Origin: Cepaea nemoralis
Taxonomy: Eukaryota; Mollusca; Gastropoda; Stylommatophora; Helicidae
Assembly (NCBI GenBank): GCA_014155875.1
Contig: JACEFZ010027929.1
Span: forward strand, 156,130-220,129
Direction: 5' to 3'
Length of the DNA stretch: 64,000 nt
The notes below the pieces were generated by a model. It searched no databases and had not been told where the DNA came from. It was given only the letters and a program-made list of their open reading frames with translations. Position numbers and translations under genes: made by a program. Within the stretch, counting starts at the first letter, position 1. Every line of letters starts with the position of its first letter. Positions 63,319-64,000 of the stretch are shown here, piece by piece.

Positions 63319-63591
63319 GTGTTATTGTTAAATTTTGGCAGAATCTGCCTTTTTTTTTTCAACGTTTATTTCATACAAAGCAATGTATATTTACAAGGTG
63401 TAATGCGTGTTTCTTTGTTTGTGTATATTACAGAGCGTTGCCGTTTGTTAGTGTTATGTGTCACATGCGTTAAAAACAATTACATGCATATACAGTTATG
63501 ATAATATGACATTTATGGCATAGTGCATGTAAACACACATTCCTCGTTTTATTTCCATATTCACACGTGGAATGCATGTTACCCCTGTCCA

Positions 63592-63726
63592 TCTCTCTCT
63601 CTCTCTCTCTTTCTCTTTCTCTATCACACACACACACACCCACACACACATTTCAGTGATCTAGGGCAATAGACTTAACAGTCTCATTCTATTTAAATTG
63701 TGTGTATGGGGGGGGGGGGGGGGGAG
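63592..63726. repeat. CT, CA and poly-G tracts
   Basis: CT repeats (63592-63622), CA repeats (63626-63650) and about 16-20 G (63708-63724). Confidence 0.93.
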
Positions 63727-63884
63727 GGGATGGGGTTTCCATGTGCATATATTAATATAATTACCTGTGTATCAACCAAAGCAATAGTTATATTTACCTA
63801 GATACCTACACGAATTACCCATACTTGGCTACCCATATACAAATACCTACATGTTGGCCTTGGTATTCTACAACTATGTATCGT

Positions 63885-64000
63885 GCTGGGAAATCCTGTT
63901 GAAAATAATAGGCAAAGAGCAAACCGCTGAACGCAAAATTGCCTAGTGACCAGCCGCCACTAGACACACAAAGCCGGGCTGGGTCTACAAAGGACACGCA
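63885..64000 (+). mobile_element. SINE-like family D, copy 10 (diverged, runs off the window)
   Basis: GTTGAAAATAATAGGCAAAG, CAAACCGCTGAACGCAAAAT, TGCCTAGTGACCAG and TCTACAAAGGACACGCA correspond to the 3' half of family D. Weakest member. Confidence 0.5.

Overview
This window is eukaryotic, repeat-dominated DNA from a metazoan, most likely an invertebrate. The evidence is tRNA-derived SINE-like retroposons, many lineages of APE-type LINEs, Penelope-like elements with GIY-YIG domains, hAT-like and TA-flanked MITEs, abundant microsatellites and one basic helix-loop-helix (bHLH) gene. The mixture would suit a mollusc or another lophotrochozoan, but nothing here fixes the phylum. There are no operons, rRNA genes, convincing tRNA genes or CRISPR arrays.

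Layout. 1-6664: array of a 14-bp minisatellite in which one LINE 3' end has been co-amplified as a higher-order repeat of about 1.35 kb (2,746-bp dimer); the second half is full of single-base indels. 6.7-13 kb: SINEs, CA tracts, a long fold-back element, a TA-flanked palindromic MITE, a SINE split by a hAT-like MITE, LINE tails, and a complete SINE with an 11-bp target duplication. 13.25-17.13 kb: near-full-length LINE (endonuclease, reverse transcriptase, RNase H) with one frame break at a run of seven A. 18.2-20.5 kb: a decayed LINE carrying a younger 5'-truncated relative inside it. 21.8-32.3 kb: minisatellites interrupted by copies of a retroposon that bears its own GT-rich minisatellite, plus SINEs and LINE tails. 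33-36 kb: SINE/MITE nests, a degenerate tandem repeat of about 275 bp, and a Penelope-like element with a GIY-YIG domain. 36-43 kb: SINEs, microsatellites, a LINE inserted into a SINE, and a 23-bp satellite with a 7-mer higher-order period.

44.19-45.08 kb holds the only plausible host gene: a protein of about 270 residues ending in a group A bHLH domain. Its first 172 or so residues and its bHLH lie in different frames, so it needs either a small intron or one indel correction. 45-64 kb returns to mobile elements: a reverse-strand LINE hosting a SINE, an inverted pair of SINE-like repeats, a 2-kb GT-rich retroposon inside another LINE, and two copies of an apparently undescribed 340-bp retroposon with perfect target duplications. 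A GIY-YIG fragment and further LINE ends complete the region.

Apart from the bHLH locus, the window is best read as layered transposon insertions. In many cases target-site duplications or split host repeats give the order of events directly. SINE family letters (A-F), LINE family numbers, and the names retroposon G, element X and MITE P are labels made for this window, not database names.
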